Source: Limanda limanda
Lineage: Eukaryota > Chordata > Actinopteri > Pleuronectiformes > Pleuronectidae
Assembly: GCF_963576545.1 (NCBI RefSeq)
Contig: NC_083636.1
Coordinates: 3,276,383 to 3,340,382 of the forward strand
DNA: 64,000 nt
Reading direction: 5' to 3'
Below, piece after piece: positions 49,893 to 61,800 of the stretch. The translations under genes and the position numbers were made by a program. The stretch's first letter is position 1, and the number at the start of each line of letters is the position of its first letter. The notes beneath the pieces are model-generated. The model was not told the DNA's origin, made no database searches, and worked only from the letters and a program-made list of their open reading frames with translations.

Positions 49893-51186
49893 AAATCATT
49901 TTTGTTGCTTTGCTTTTATCTTGTTAGTCATAGCTGCTCCGACACGTGTATTTACAAAGAAATGGCCTTTTTGTAGAAAAGTCTAGTGAGGGACTGAGCA
50001 GGAAACCGACAGCAGAGGAGTCTGGATGAGAAACAGCAGAGGACGGAGCTCGTTTAGGCACAAGGTTCAAACACGACCATGTCGACAGAAAGCTGCGGCG
50101 CTGCGGCACGTCCCGGTGGCGTTCGGCTGAGGAAACATCACGTGGCGAGAATAACTCGAGTTTCCCAAACGCTGACAGAAGCACTCGTCCCTTCTCGGGA
50201 TGGAGAGAAGCTTCCGGCCGCGTGGAACCGAACCACGTGAGGAATCGTCCTACTTCTAGCACACAAGAAACAACTTTGATATCTGATGTGGAAAACACGT
50301 TTTCTTTCATCCACAAACAAACACATCGAGCGTTTTCACGGCGGGACGAGAACTTAGCGAGAGGCCGTAACGTACGAGCACCTCAAGATGAGCAAAAGCA
50401 GATTCTTTATCTTTTTTTAAATAAAGGAGATTCTCCGATCTTTCTTCTCTTTGATTCGCGATCGCCGCCCGACCACGCTGAATGTTTGATATGCGCCACA
50501 CTCCTCGCACTGACACACGTGCCCACAGGGGGCGCCATTACGATCCTGTCATTTTTTTTCCTATTTCATATAAAAGACATATAAAATGAATTAAAGCATT
50601 TATTATATCAAACGTTTCAGACTGTTTTTTTTCTCGCTAAGAACATTAATGTGTCAGTTAAACCGTTCCTTGAAAAGAGGTGTGAAAAAGGGGGAAGTAT
50701 CTAAAATCGTATATGTTACAACAGGCTAATTGCTGGATACACAGTATCCACGAAAACAAACTGATCGGGTTTTGACGTCGTGGCGAAGGACTCCAGTGAC
50801 TTTTATCGTGAAATGTACGCAGGCGGAAAAGGTGTCAGGAGGAAAATAGTTTTTTTTACATTTTTATCCCTCAAATTAAAAATCATTCCCTGATAATCAA
50901 CATGCTGGAAACACATAAAGTTCATACCCTCAACATGCTTCATTTAATAATCATAAATTTAACGTCATCACCGGAAGTTATTTCCTCTTTCAGCTGAGAT
51001 TTACTGTTTTTAAAATGATTTAATATTGAAATAATTTTAAAGTGAATATAAGAAATAATACAAGGTTATTGAGACTCAGTAATATCAGAGATTTCTGTGA
51101 CTATTTGAGATCTTTTTTTTAAATTTTAAACTCATTGACTTGAGATTTGATGTTATATTGTGTAATATCTTTTTTTTTAATGTCTG

Positions 51187-51219
51187 ACCCTGATGACATC
51201 ACAGTGACATCATCAGGGT
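51187..51219. repeat. 33-bp near-perfect inverted repeat
   Basis: ACCCTGATGACATCAC and its partner GTGACATCATCAGGGT pair at 14 of 16 positions around a single A. It holds two TGACATCA-type sites (CRE/AP-1-like). Confidence 0.85.
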
Positions 51220-51256
51220 TCAGGTTGGATCTCGCTGACACCGAGAAGTTTCGCTG

Positions 51257-51542
51257 GTTTTAGGGCCACTGACGAGAGAAATAATTTGTATTCTTATAAT
51301 AATGAATATTTGTTAAATAGATTTACATCTTTATTCATATATTATTTGTATTGTAAAATTACTTTGTTTTAAATGTATGACTTCTTCTTCTAAAAGTATT
51401 ATTATTCCTTTTCTCTCTATTACACAACCTTAATGTTCTTTTTTTATGGTAAAACTCAACTTTATTCTACTGACATGACTTTAATAAAAGAGAATTATTA
51501 AATCAAAATGACGATTTTAATCTCACAGAAGTGGCCCTAAAC
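51257..51542. mobile_element. MITE-like element with 14-bp inverted ends
   Basis: It begins GTTTTAGGGCCACT and ends AGTGGCCCTAAAC, so the ends are inverted copies with one mismatch over about 13-14 bp. CGCTG flanks both sides (51252-51256 and 51543-51547), a possible 5-bp target duplication. The 286-bp body is AT-rich and non-coding. Confidence 0.55.
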
Positions 51543-51677
51543 CGCTGTGCACAGTGAAATGAGCGGGAGCTACGTGTGTGTTGTGTTGTGTTGTGTAGCA
51601 GACGAGCAGGTTGTGTTTGGCAGTGAGCGCGTGTGAAGGTAACAGTGCTGCATCTGGTCTTTAAAACAAAAAAACAC

Positions 51678-51709
51678 GAAGAAGAAGAAGAAGAAGAAGA
51701 AGAAGAAGG
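51678..51709. repeat. GAA trinucleotide microsatellite
   Basis: About 10 GAA units followed by GGAGGA. Confidence 0.9.
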
Positions 51710-53442
51710 AGGAGAACGTGAGTATCGATCGGAGCAGGAGCAACACGCAGCTCCACGTTCCTCCTCCTCCTCTCCCCCCCCCCCCCTAGTCTGGGGTCTC
51801 GGTTTCACTCGGTCCAGGGGGGCAACCGGACACCTCGCTCTGTCTGGCCCATCTCCCCCCCCCCGCTGGTCGATGTTTCATCCCAGAAATAACCGAGGTG
51901 GCCCCTGGTGGATCTTCTGTACGGACGCCGCTTTACATGACATCAAAGAAACGCAACCTCACACGCACGCCGCCGCCGCCGCCACCTGCTCTGCAACCCA
52001 CTTCCTGTCCCACGGAAACATCTCCAGCTACAGGAGACTTGTGCTGTTCCACCAGAGGAGAAACCCCCTCCGTTTAAAAAAAAAAACCAAAAGACTAAAA
52101 TCATCTTTTAAACCTCATGTTAATCACGGACACATCCCTGAACTTTGTAGGAAATTTGCCTCTATATATACAACAGTTGTGTTATGACAGTGATTCACAA
52201 AAGCAATAGTGTAATAGTAAAAACGACATTTGTGACATTCATTAATGACAAAAAACACAAATATTCTACCACTTCTACACCCTGATGAACATCAGACGGC
52301 TCTTTTCTTTTTTCTTCCTGGACTTGGTTAAAAAATAAAAAACAAAAACAATTAGAATCCATCTTGAGCATTCGATGGGAGCAGATACACAAACGGTTTC
52401 TGTGTGATTGTATCAAATGAACGTTGTGTAACGTGAACTAACTGTAATGGGTTAGGTGGTTTTCTTTTTTATTGCCTTTCTACTTTGTACGAACAGACTA
52501 GAACCAGAAAACAGAAAAAAGCACGAGGACTTCACAATAAATAGGAAAATACATTTCGCCTGGCAAAATTACCAAATCCACTTCTACACTCTGTTCAAAT
52601 AGTTTACTGTACACCCGTGTTGGCTGCTACACTTATGAATTATGTGATTTATCAAAAAAAAAGAAAAACAGACAAATACATTAATCCATCATTAAATCGC
52701 CCCTAAACAACCACTAAGAGATGAGTGCTTCTTTAAACTTCTTTTTAATTCTTTTTTTTTTTTAAACTCTCTCCACAGTCCTTTCCAGCCTGAGAGGAAG
52801 GTTAAGTCATCAAACCGCTTGGCAACAGTCTCCTAGCAACAGCATCCTCATTGTGTTTCCTCTTCTTTAAAAAACCTTCTCTCTGCTTTGACGTGAGATT
52901 TAATCATGTTACATGTTGGGCGGGGGGGCTGGGGGGAGGGGGGGTTCTGAAAACAAAAATGTCAAACGTCTGTAAACTCTTGATCCTGCTGTGAACTGGG
53001 AACTGATTGTGTTTTAATGTGTGTGTGTGTTTAAAAGCGTGTGTGTGTGTGCTTCTCTTGGACACAGATACATGTGTAATATCTGCAGACCGTGAACAGC
53101 AGCAAGGCGACAGGTCAGAGACTCGTTCGGCGCCGGTGCGACCACCTTCGCACCCGGGAGCCGCAAAGTCCGGAATCGAACTAGTTGGCATTTTCCAAAA
53201 AGTCAAAAAACAACAACGGCTTCGGCGTCGAAGTCCCGTCGTCTCTCGTTCCCCCGAGAGAGACTCAGTGTTTTTTTTTTTACATTTTTATATTCTTTTT
53301 TTTGTTTTGTTTTGAAAAGTGCTCCTTCAGGGGAGAGGGGTTGGAGGGTAGGGCGGCCTGTGGTCCAATCAGGACAGTCCATTCCTGGAGAGGGGAGGGG
53401 GATGGGGTGGGAGGAGGGATGGCGATTTCCTCAGACCAGGTG

Positions 53443-53567
53443 CTATAAAGACAAGATGGCCGCCAGGAGTATGAGGGCGGAGCTGAGAAGGAGCACGGAG
53501 GTGTGGCGTCGCCCAGCGGAGTTGACGTCCCTCCGGGCCGGCTCCGGAGACTCGTGGCTGATTCCGT
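53443..53567 (-). CDS. efna5: efna5 exon 5: stalk end and GPI signal
   Basis: The split G|AC codon gives [19 protein letters not shown], a hydrophilic stretch RRHT and the hydrophobic tail [18 protein letters not shown], then TAG at 53445-53443. The layout of small residues, spacer and hydrophobic end is that of a GPI-attachment signal; the omega site is probably among the N-S-A-G residues. The acceptor is CTCCTCAG at 53570-53568. Confidence 0.9.
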
Positions 53568-54227
53568 CTGAGGAGGAAGAGACGAGCGTTAGCGGAGAGA
53601 AAAACGAGTGTGAGCGAGAGCAGGCGAACATCAGGAGGTGGAACGAGGCGAGAGAATCAACCAGCAGCCGAATAAAAGTTTCACGTAAATTAGAAACCCT
53701 ACAGGAAGATATAAACCAAAATATAAAAACTTTTAAACAAACCAATATCGGAAGGATCATTAGTTTAATAGAGTGACAACGGCTCAGATTCATGTGTCAC
53801 TGTGACGTCATCCATTGGTTTGTGAGCTGCTGTTTTGAAGCCTCTAAGCCACGCCCACCTACACCTGCGACCTGCACCCATTGGACGCCACCAGCTGTCA
53901 ATCACCGCACTCAGAATCTACTTTATACAGAATAAATAGTTTACTAACAGCCGTAATGTTTATCTACAGCTCAATGAATCACTGATTTTTCCTGGTTTTT
54001 GTTTTAACAAACTATTCTTCATCAATATCTTTATCAACTTGTGAGATTTTTAGCGGCTTAGAAGCTTTAAGAGTCGTTCTGCTTTTAATTTAATTCTTCA
54101 ATTCTTAAACCTCGGCTTCAAACCGGTCGTCCATAATGAAGTAATGAAAAGAAAACAAGAGAAAATTCAAAAGGAAATAAAAAAGAGAAATGATGGGACA
54201 CACACACACACACGCGAACACGTGCAT

Positions 54228-54258
<31 letters not shown>

Positions 54259-55967
54259 CACACTTATCACATTATCTTGCCACCCACCTCTGGGTTCCAG
54301 TGAGTTGTGGTTGTTGTCGTCGAACTCGACTCCTTCCTGAACGCTCCCGGAGTTTTTCACACAATTGTCTGAGGGCAACAAAGAGCAGATGTGAAGATTA
54401 GTGGAACGTCCCCACGTGCACGAAGCAGACACACAACACAACACAACAGTGTGTGACTCACTCTGAGGCCGGACGAAGACTTTGAGGCGAAGGCAGCTCC
54501 TCCTCCCCTTGTCGTCGGTGATGGAGGCTGTGGACGAACGGGAGCAACACACGTTACACACTCGGTCATTTCCAAACCCACTGAACGTGATCTAATCTGC
54601 GTCTGCGTCATTAAACAGTGAAATGAATGGAACCATTTTATTCCAAAACAATGAAATCATGACTCTGATGCTGTCGAGTACAAAACTTTAAGATTTTAAA
54701 CAAAGCAACAGACTTCACTTCCACATTTTCAAACACAAAGAATATAAATAAAACAGCTTTTAAATGCACTTTATAAACCAAAGATCCGAAGTCTGACTCC
54801 GGTTTTTAAGAGTTTTCCAAGTCGCACTCGACGTTCTCTCTCTTCACCGGAGAAAAGTCTCCACTCGGAAATCTACCTTCACTCAGACTTAGACTCTGAG
54901 TGAAGGTCGATTGTTTCTTCATCACAGCTCCTCTTCATTTCACTTCATGTCTTTAATGACAGTCTGAAGGGCTTCGGCTCCACTTCCCTCTCGTCTTCCG
55001 TGTAAAAGCGTTTATGCTCCGTGCTTTACGACAGGAAGCGGCTCAATGTCACCCTCATATTTCTTGAGTCTAATGTGGCCACAGGCTGTCGTTGAGCTCA
55101 CCTGCAGATCCTCATTCACTCTGTTCTCTGATTGTTAAAGACGGAGATTTATAAAAAAACATCTTCTTTTTGTTTCGTGAGTTGTTGCTTTGATTGTTTT
55201 GCAGAACTAACAGAACTAATTAGTTTTGGAGCTGAGGACGTCTCCAGCTGTGACCAACGACTCAGCTCCTGTCTTCACTTTTGTCAAAAGAACATTTTTA
55301 TGTTTCTTCCGCTCTTATCTTCATCCTGCAAAAGATATTCTCCACCTCTCCTCCTCTTGTGCACTGATCTGAGGTGTAAAGCAACGAATTACATTTACTC
55401 ACGTTACTGTAATTGAGTAGTTTTTTTGTGTACTTTGTAATTTTTTGAGTAGTTTTTGAAATGGGTAATTTTACTTTACTTAAGTAAATTTTGAAGTATT
55501 GTACTTCGCTACATTGGAAATTACATCCGTTACTGAGTAAAAAAAAAAACACAGTTCAAGGCAAGGTCATGTGGTTCATGTCTTGACATGTTCTCCCAAA
55601 AGTTCTTAAATGTTGTGTTGACATGTTTAAATGTTTAATGTTTGACATGTTTAATGTCATTGCACTTATATTTGTAAAGATTCTCCTATAATTAAAAATA
55701 ACTGTTGTTGGATTGGATTTATGACCCCTTGTCCTTTTTTGCACTGTATAGCAGCGGCCCCCATCAAGTTGTTGGAAGTAACTAAGTAACTTTTACTTAA
55801 AGTACATTTTAAATGAACTTCTTTTTACTTTTACTTGAGTAGATTTTTAGATGGGTACTTTTACTTGTACTTTCATCAAAGTAAAGGTACTTTTACTTGG
55901 GGACAATATTTCAGTACTTTTTACACCTCTGGCACTGATACTCTGACCTCTCCTGCCGCCAGCCGAG

Positions 55968-56037
<70 letters not shown>

Positions 56038-56165
56038 ACACACACACACAACCACAAGCTTGTGCATGTTTGGATATGCTCGCCCGTGTGTTGGGTCTAC
56101 GTGCATTTATGTGGCTGTGGTTTCCTGAGTATGTGCATCTGTGCTCGGACGTGTCCACAGTTTGT

Positions 56166-56255
<90 letters not shown>

Positions 56256-58834
56256 CTACACTCCTCAATCCTTTCAGCCAGACGCTCCGTGTGATGGATT
56301 CTGGCCCCGGCGGTGAATTCCCCGGATGAAAGTAAACCATGTCAGTGTTTCCAGTGTCTCTGGTTTCAGAAGCCACTCCATCAGATGGCGTGCGGCGGCG
56401 GCGAGCGCAGAAGATAAAAAACCATCTTTAAAAACCTCCACCAGCAGAGGGAGGGAAATAAACGAGAGAGGAGCAAGTGTCAATCACGCTGCTTCTGTCT
56501 GTGTCAGCGGGTGTCGAGTAACTTACCTCACCCCCCCCCGACCGAGGCTGGGACTCACTGACTCACGCTCTGTGTCTGATCTCCACTGGACTAAACTCTT
56601 CTTTCTGAATCTCTCTCTCTAACTGCTTCATTAAAAAGTCGACCTGTGAACTCCTGCGTGTGGACGAGCAGCTGCTTGAAAGGAAATACAGAAACAGAAC
56701 TGTCCACAGCTGCAGGTCCTGCTGCAACCAACAGATCTACTGGTTTTGAACGGATCTCCCTGTGATAACTTGACTATATTAAAAGTCTTTTATCTATAGA
56801 GCTGTCACAGAAAAGTGTCCCTTCGGTCCAAGGAGACTTATTCTGTCAAAGCAATGATCCAAACCACAGAAATATTAAATCTATAACGATAAGAAACAGA
56901 GGAGAGCTGCAGATTTCTACAGTTCAGAAACAAACTGATGTTCAATTTATCGCTGTAGCTCTATAATTCAGTTAATTTTCCAGAAACTGATATTTACAAT
57001 TAGTGTTTTTAAATCCGTGAGTGAAATATAAACTGCAGGTAACCATGGAAACAATGCACATTCACACTGTCCTGTCAATAAATGGATTTCATACAAATTC
57101 ACAAACAGCCAAGGATGTAAGATGGAAAAATGTTTCCACAACGACAGAGATTTTAGCTTTTTTTAAAAAACATAACTGCTTCCTGGAGACGAGAGAAACT
57201 AAACGTAAGAGATGAATTTGTATGAGACGAATGTTTGATGGACATCTTTCATCTCTGGCTGCAGATGATTGATGTTCTTATGAAAATGTCAAATGTCAAA
57301 TGTCTGCAAAAAAACGAAATTAGCTCCAGAGGTCGAGAGAAAATATCTGCACGTGTCCAACAACATCAACTGACAGCTGGTTTAACTCTAAAGTATTAAG
57401 TGGATTTTATAAGATTATATGTTCTTATATTATCAAATTATTAATATAAGCGTCCCTGGTTAAATGCCAGATGTGTTACATGAATATAAAGCATCATATT
57501 AAAGATGTAACCAGGCTTCACTTCTGACGAGCTGTCAATACTTGATCAGTGTTATTGATCAGTGACACGATAATGAGCAGAGCCTCTGAGCTCGTGCATC
57601 ACTTCATCACAACACAACACAACACAACACAACACAACGTGATGTGTCTTCCCTGTGAATGTGTCTCACCTGCTTCAGACCCTGAGGACACGTCAGACAC
57701 GGAGCTTTGACAGACTTCATTAAACAGCCTGAGACAAACAGTGACAGTGGGAGACGTCTGACCTTAAACACCGTGTGTGTTCCTGAGGTTTCACAATAAA
57801 AGCATCAGAACGTGCACGGCTCATTGGAGCATAAAAGCTGATAATGAACATTTAAGACTCATGACTTTGCTTTAGAACTGATTCCTGCAGCTTTAAGTTC
57901 ACGTTGAAACCAGTTTAAACCGACTACATGTGTCAGATGGATAAATATTGAAATCCCAGTTATGGTCTTATTGTTCTTACGAATGATGAACGTCTCTGTA
58001 AAGACAAAAGAAGCTGAGATTAAACCACAGTAAACTGCAGAAGGTATGATGTGACTTTTAATTTAATTCTTTAAAACCAAGTAAAGATGGAAGCCTCAAA
58101 CATAACACGCTGGCTGCAGCGGTAACAGTAGCTGACATTTCATCTAAACGCGACATTAAAAGGTTGAAATCCACTGAGGAGAAACCTCGGTCTCCAGGGG
58201 AATAAAACACAGCCGCTCCTGTTTTCCTTCGGTAAGTGATCGTGGTGCAGGCAGGATATTGCAGAGTCGAATATCAGCAGACGTCTCGTGGTCGTTATCT
58301 GCTTTGATTTCTTTTTTTTTCTCTGAGGCTGACGACACTATAAATATAATATTTGTTTCTGAACACGTCTGTACACTTTCTGCTGATCAGGGATCTGTGA
58401 CTACGCCACGAGAGACGCATGTTCGGCTTCATCCTGATTCTTTATCGATCTCTGGATCAGTTACTGACAAAACATCTGAAAGTGCAGATCACATGACCAC
58501 GGTCGCACTTTAGAAACGTGTGAGCAGGTGTAAACAGGAAGTAGTTTTTCTCCAAACCACAAACGAGAAATAAGACGAGAGATTTATTGTCTAAAGGCCG
58601 TTTTCAAAACTTTCTCCGACTCTCAAAGTAAACAGAGCAACAGAGACGAGTTTTAAAAAGAAAAGGTCGACGTGTGGATGAACCTTTCCAACTCTGTCCT
58701 GTTTGTTCTTGTTGCAGCTGCTGCAGGATCTTTCCTTTTATTATTTCCCTCCTCTCCTCCTCTGTCATCCCCCTCTCTCTCATCTCACACATCACAGATT
58801 CCAGCACGCACACAATTATCCAACTGTCTCTGCT

Positions 58835-58892
<58 letters not shown>

Positions 58893-61800
58893 GTCTGCCA
58901 CGGAGGTCAGAGTCTGGCTTTTCTGTCCCGGAGCAACTCTCACACACACACAGAGCCGTGCTTCACCGGGACTGTAACTCCAGCTCCGCCTGCAACTCTA
59001 CACTCGGGTCGTCCGGACGCCGCCGCCGCCTCGCCGCGGCCGTGTTGAACCCCGTGGTCACACGCTCGGAGTCAGACTGAACACGTTGAGTCATGTGATC
59101 ACGCCGTCGGCAACACGTTACCGAACACGCCGGGCTCCAGGCCTCGGTGTGACTCTGAGGTGAATCAGCGAGACTGTGACACTAACACTGTGAGATCTGG
59201 TGTTTTCCTAGCGATGATCAGTTTATCTTGGCGAACAAAACCACCTTGTCTTTGCTTCCGGCTGCGAGGAGCTCAAGGGAAACCGGTGCTGCGCCGAGCG
59301 GGTCCGAGGGTCCGAGGGTCCGAGGCTTTGCACGGAGACAGTCATCCCTCTCACACGGGGGGGGGGAGCCAGACTCTCAACTGTCTCCTCTGAAAATTGG
59401 ATTTCTATCCCCCGAGATTAGGATCAGACTTCCCCAGCTCCAGCGCGGCTCAGTTAGAACAACACGCCGCCCTCCGAGGCCACGAGGGGCTCGCGGCGCA
59501 GACCCCGTCGTCATGGCGGTGACCTTTGACCCCCATAAGACCAGCCGCAACACTGATCCGACACCAGGCTTTCCCCCGGGTGTCTGTCTGTCTGTCTGTC
59601 TGCCAGACGGACAGGCCGGTAGCCAACTGCAGGTGTCATCTATTTGACGTTGGCCCCGCCTCCTGTTCCCCCCCCCACCCACCCATGCCTCGGGCAAGTG
59701 ACAATCACCAGGACAGAGGACAAAGGAGCGTCTGTCTTCACGGAGACAAGCAGACGTGAACCTCCCGTCTGTGTCACTTACATGACCACTTAGCAGATTC
59801 CCAAAGCGTATTATCTGTACAACACAGGTATTAACTATCAGCTATTGTTGGCTTTGATAAAGAAAGACACTGTTAACACGTAATGTGAGTCTGATTCCAG
59901 CAGCTGATAAAACACAGAGCTCCTCCTCCTCTGAGGTTCTGGATCTGGACGACGCTGATGGGAAGAAAAACAAGGATCCATCTGGGGAAAACGTGTTTCT
60001 TTTCTTACTGCATTAATATACATTTCAAGACTTCCAAGAAAAAGTCTGAGGGAGTAACGGATGAAATAAACTTTGAGTTAATCAAAGGGAACCGTTTAGA
60101 GAGTCACTGACGACGGGTGGAGCATCTACAGCTCTGGAAAGACGTCAGACTCTAGTACAAATTATAGGAAACTGCATTTTTTAATATCTTGTTCTCTGAG
60201 AGAGAGAGAATAGAAAGTTCAAGCCTGTGGGGATAGAACATGTTTTCAGTACAAAACCGAGCCTGAAATTCTAAGAACTTGTTAAAGCAAAAGGATTAAA
60301 CAGCAGAAATCTGTTAGAACATTCAGCTGCACTAATAAACATCTCTTATTAACAATGGATTCAATTACGTTGTTATGTAAGAGGAGTCGTTCACTTATTA
60401 GGACGAGAATTATGAACTCTGCAGCTGCTTCAGGTCGGCACAGTATTTTAGAGAAAGTTTGTATTTTCCAGGTCTGTGAATGTGTATTAAGTATTTCTGC
60501 ATGAATTTGACGTATTATCATATAAGTTCATAATGCTGTCGTAGTTTTACTCTTACTCTTCCTCAAGCAGTTCCTCTTTCCAACTACACAACTCCACACA
60601 ATGAGAACAAACACTGGTTTCATGTTGGTCTCTATGAGTGAGTGGTCGAGCCTTGTTCCCTGAGGTGTCTCTTGTTGTTCGTCTTCTCACAGGAGGAAAA
60701 AACGTGTCCTCGCCGAACAATGATCTGATGGATGAGTCACGAATTTGAGTCAGAGAGAGAGATCGGTCCATATGGTCTGAAACTGCTCAGAGCCATATGG
60801 ATGCACTCTCTACCATTCTCTCTCCCTCTCCTCCCCCCTCTCTCTCTCTCTCTCTCTCTCATTCTATCTATCTCAAGACGATCAATCTTCATCAAACTCT
60901 CAGAGACACTCGTCTTCTCTTTCGTTTCACATCAACCGGAGCCAACGGAACAAATGAAGCGGACTTAGCCAATATATGATTTTTTCTTATCAGCATCCAA
61001 AGGCTCTAACGTCATCTCTTCTCTGGCAGACAGAAAAACCACAACTTCCACTAACAGTCATATTTCATCCAGTGGGTCACGCAGTCTCAGATCCATCGGA
61101 AACACGTAGTGAAGAGATTTAGATTCAGTTAAACTTGCATCGGGAAGATTTTGATGATGTAGATGAGATGTAAGGAGATTTATTTACTCCCAGAATTATA
61201 AGAAATCGACTTTATTTTAGATTTAGACGAAGGAAAATATTCAACTTTGGGTGAAAAGTGAAAAATTCCCCCAAAATAACCAAATCAATCTTATTGTTAA
61301 AATTTAAATAAAACGTTAGAACTTGAGACAGGTTGCTGATGTAATTTCTTTAGGAATATTGATTTTAAAGCAGCTTTTCTGAAACACCTGCTCTGAGTCT
61401 TGAGGCTGAAAAGCTTTCGACCAAATCCCTTTTCCCGGGATCTGATATTTTCGCGATGCACCTTCTCTCCTGACGGTTGGTTTCCTGGTAAAACTTCTGA
61501 AGTTCCTCTAACCGCAAGTGACGGCTAAATTCCTCAAATCTAGCGTGGAGCCGGCTGTATCTCATGTAGGCCCTCGCTTCTGCCCCTGCAGGGCACTGAC
61601 TTCACTTATGAAAACATGACTTCCCAGCTGCTTGTTTTCCCAAGACTTCTCACGAGGATGAGGATGAGGAGGAGGAGGAGGAGGAGGAGGAGGAGGAGGA
61701 GGAGGAAGCTGAGCTCAGCCAGTCAGCAGCACGGAGGGAGAGCTTCAGACGAGACCTGGACAGTAGATGTTTTGCTCCCTCAGGCTCATGTTTGGGCTCA

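Larger units (their letters stand above)
49865..53442 (-). other. efna5: probable efna5 3' UTR
   Basis: Between the efna5 stop codon (53443-53445) and the AATAAA at 49892 there is no other gene. Long 3' UTRs are usual for ephrin-A5. The stretch holds A/T-rich blocks, a GAA repeat (51678-51709), a 33-bp near-palindrome (51187-51219) and a MITE-like insertion (51257-51542). Nearer alternative poly(A) sites are possible, so the extent is inferred. Confidence 0.4.

Noticed and set aside
51633..52187. 184-codon + strand frame
   Set aside because: Starts in a GAA repeat, has no recognisable domain, and lies antisense in the probable efna5 3' UTR.
57640..57720. Alternative efna5 exon (CAG followed by GTGAGAC on the - strand)
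   Set aside because: A donor-like site exists but no matching acceptor or ephrin homology was found.
59228..59647. 139-codon + strand frame in a GC-rich block
   Set aside because: Antisense in an efna5 intron, Arg/Pro-rich and without domain or splice support.
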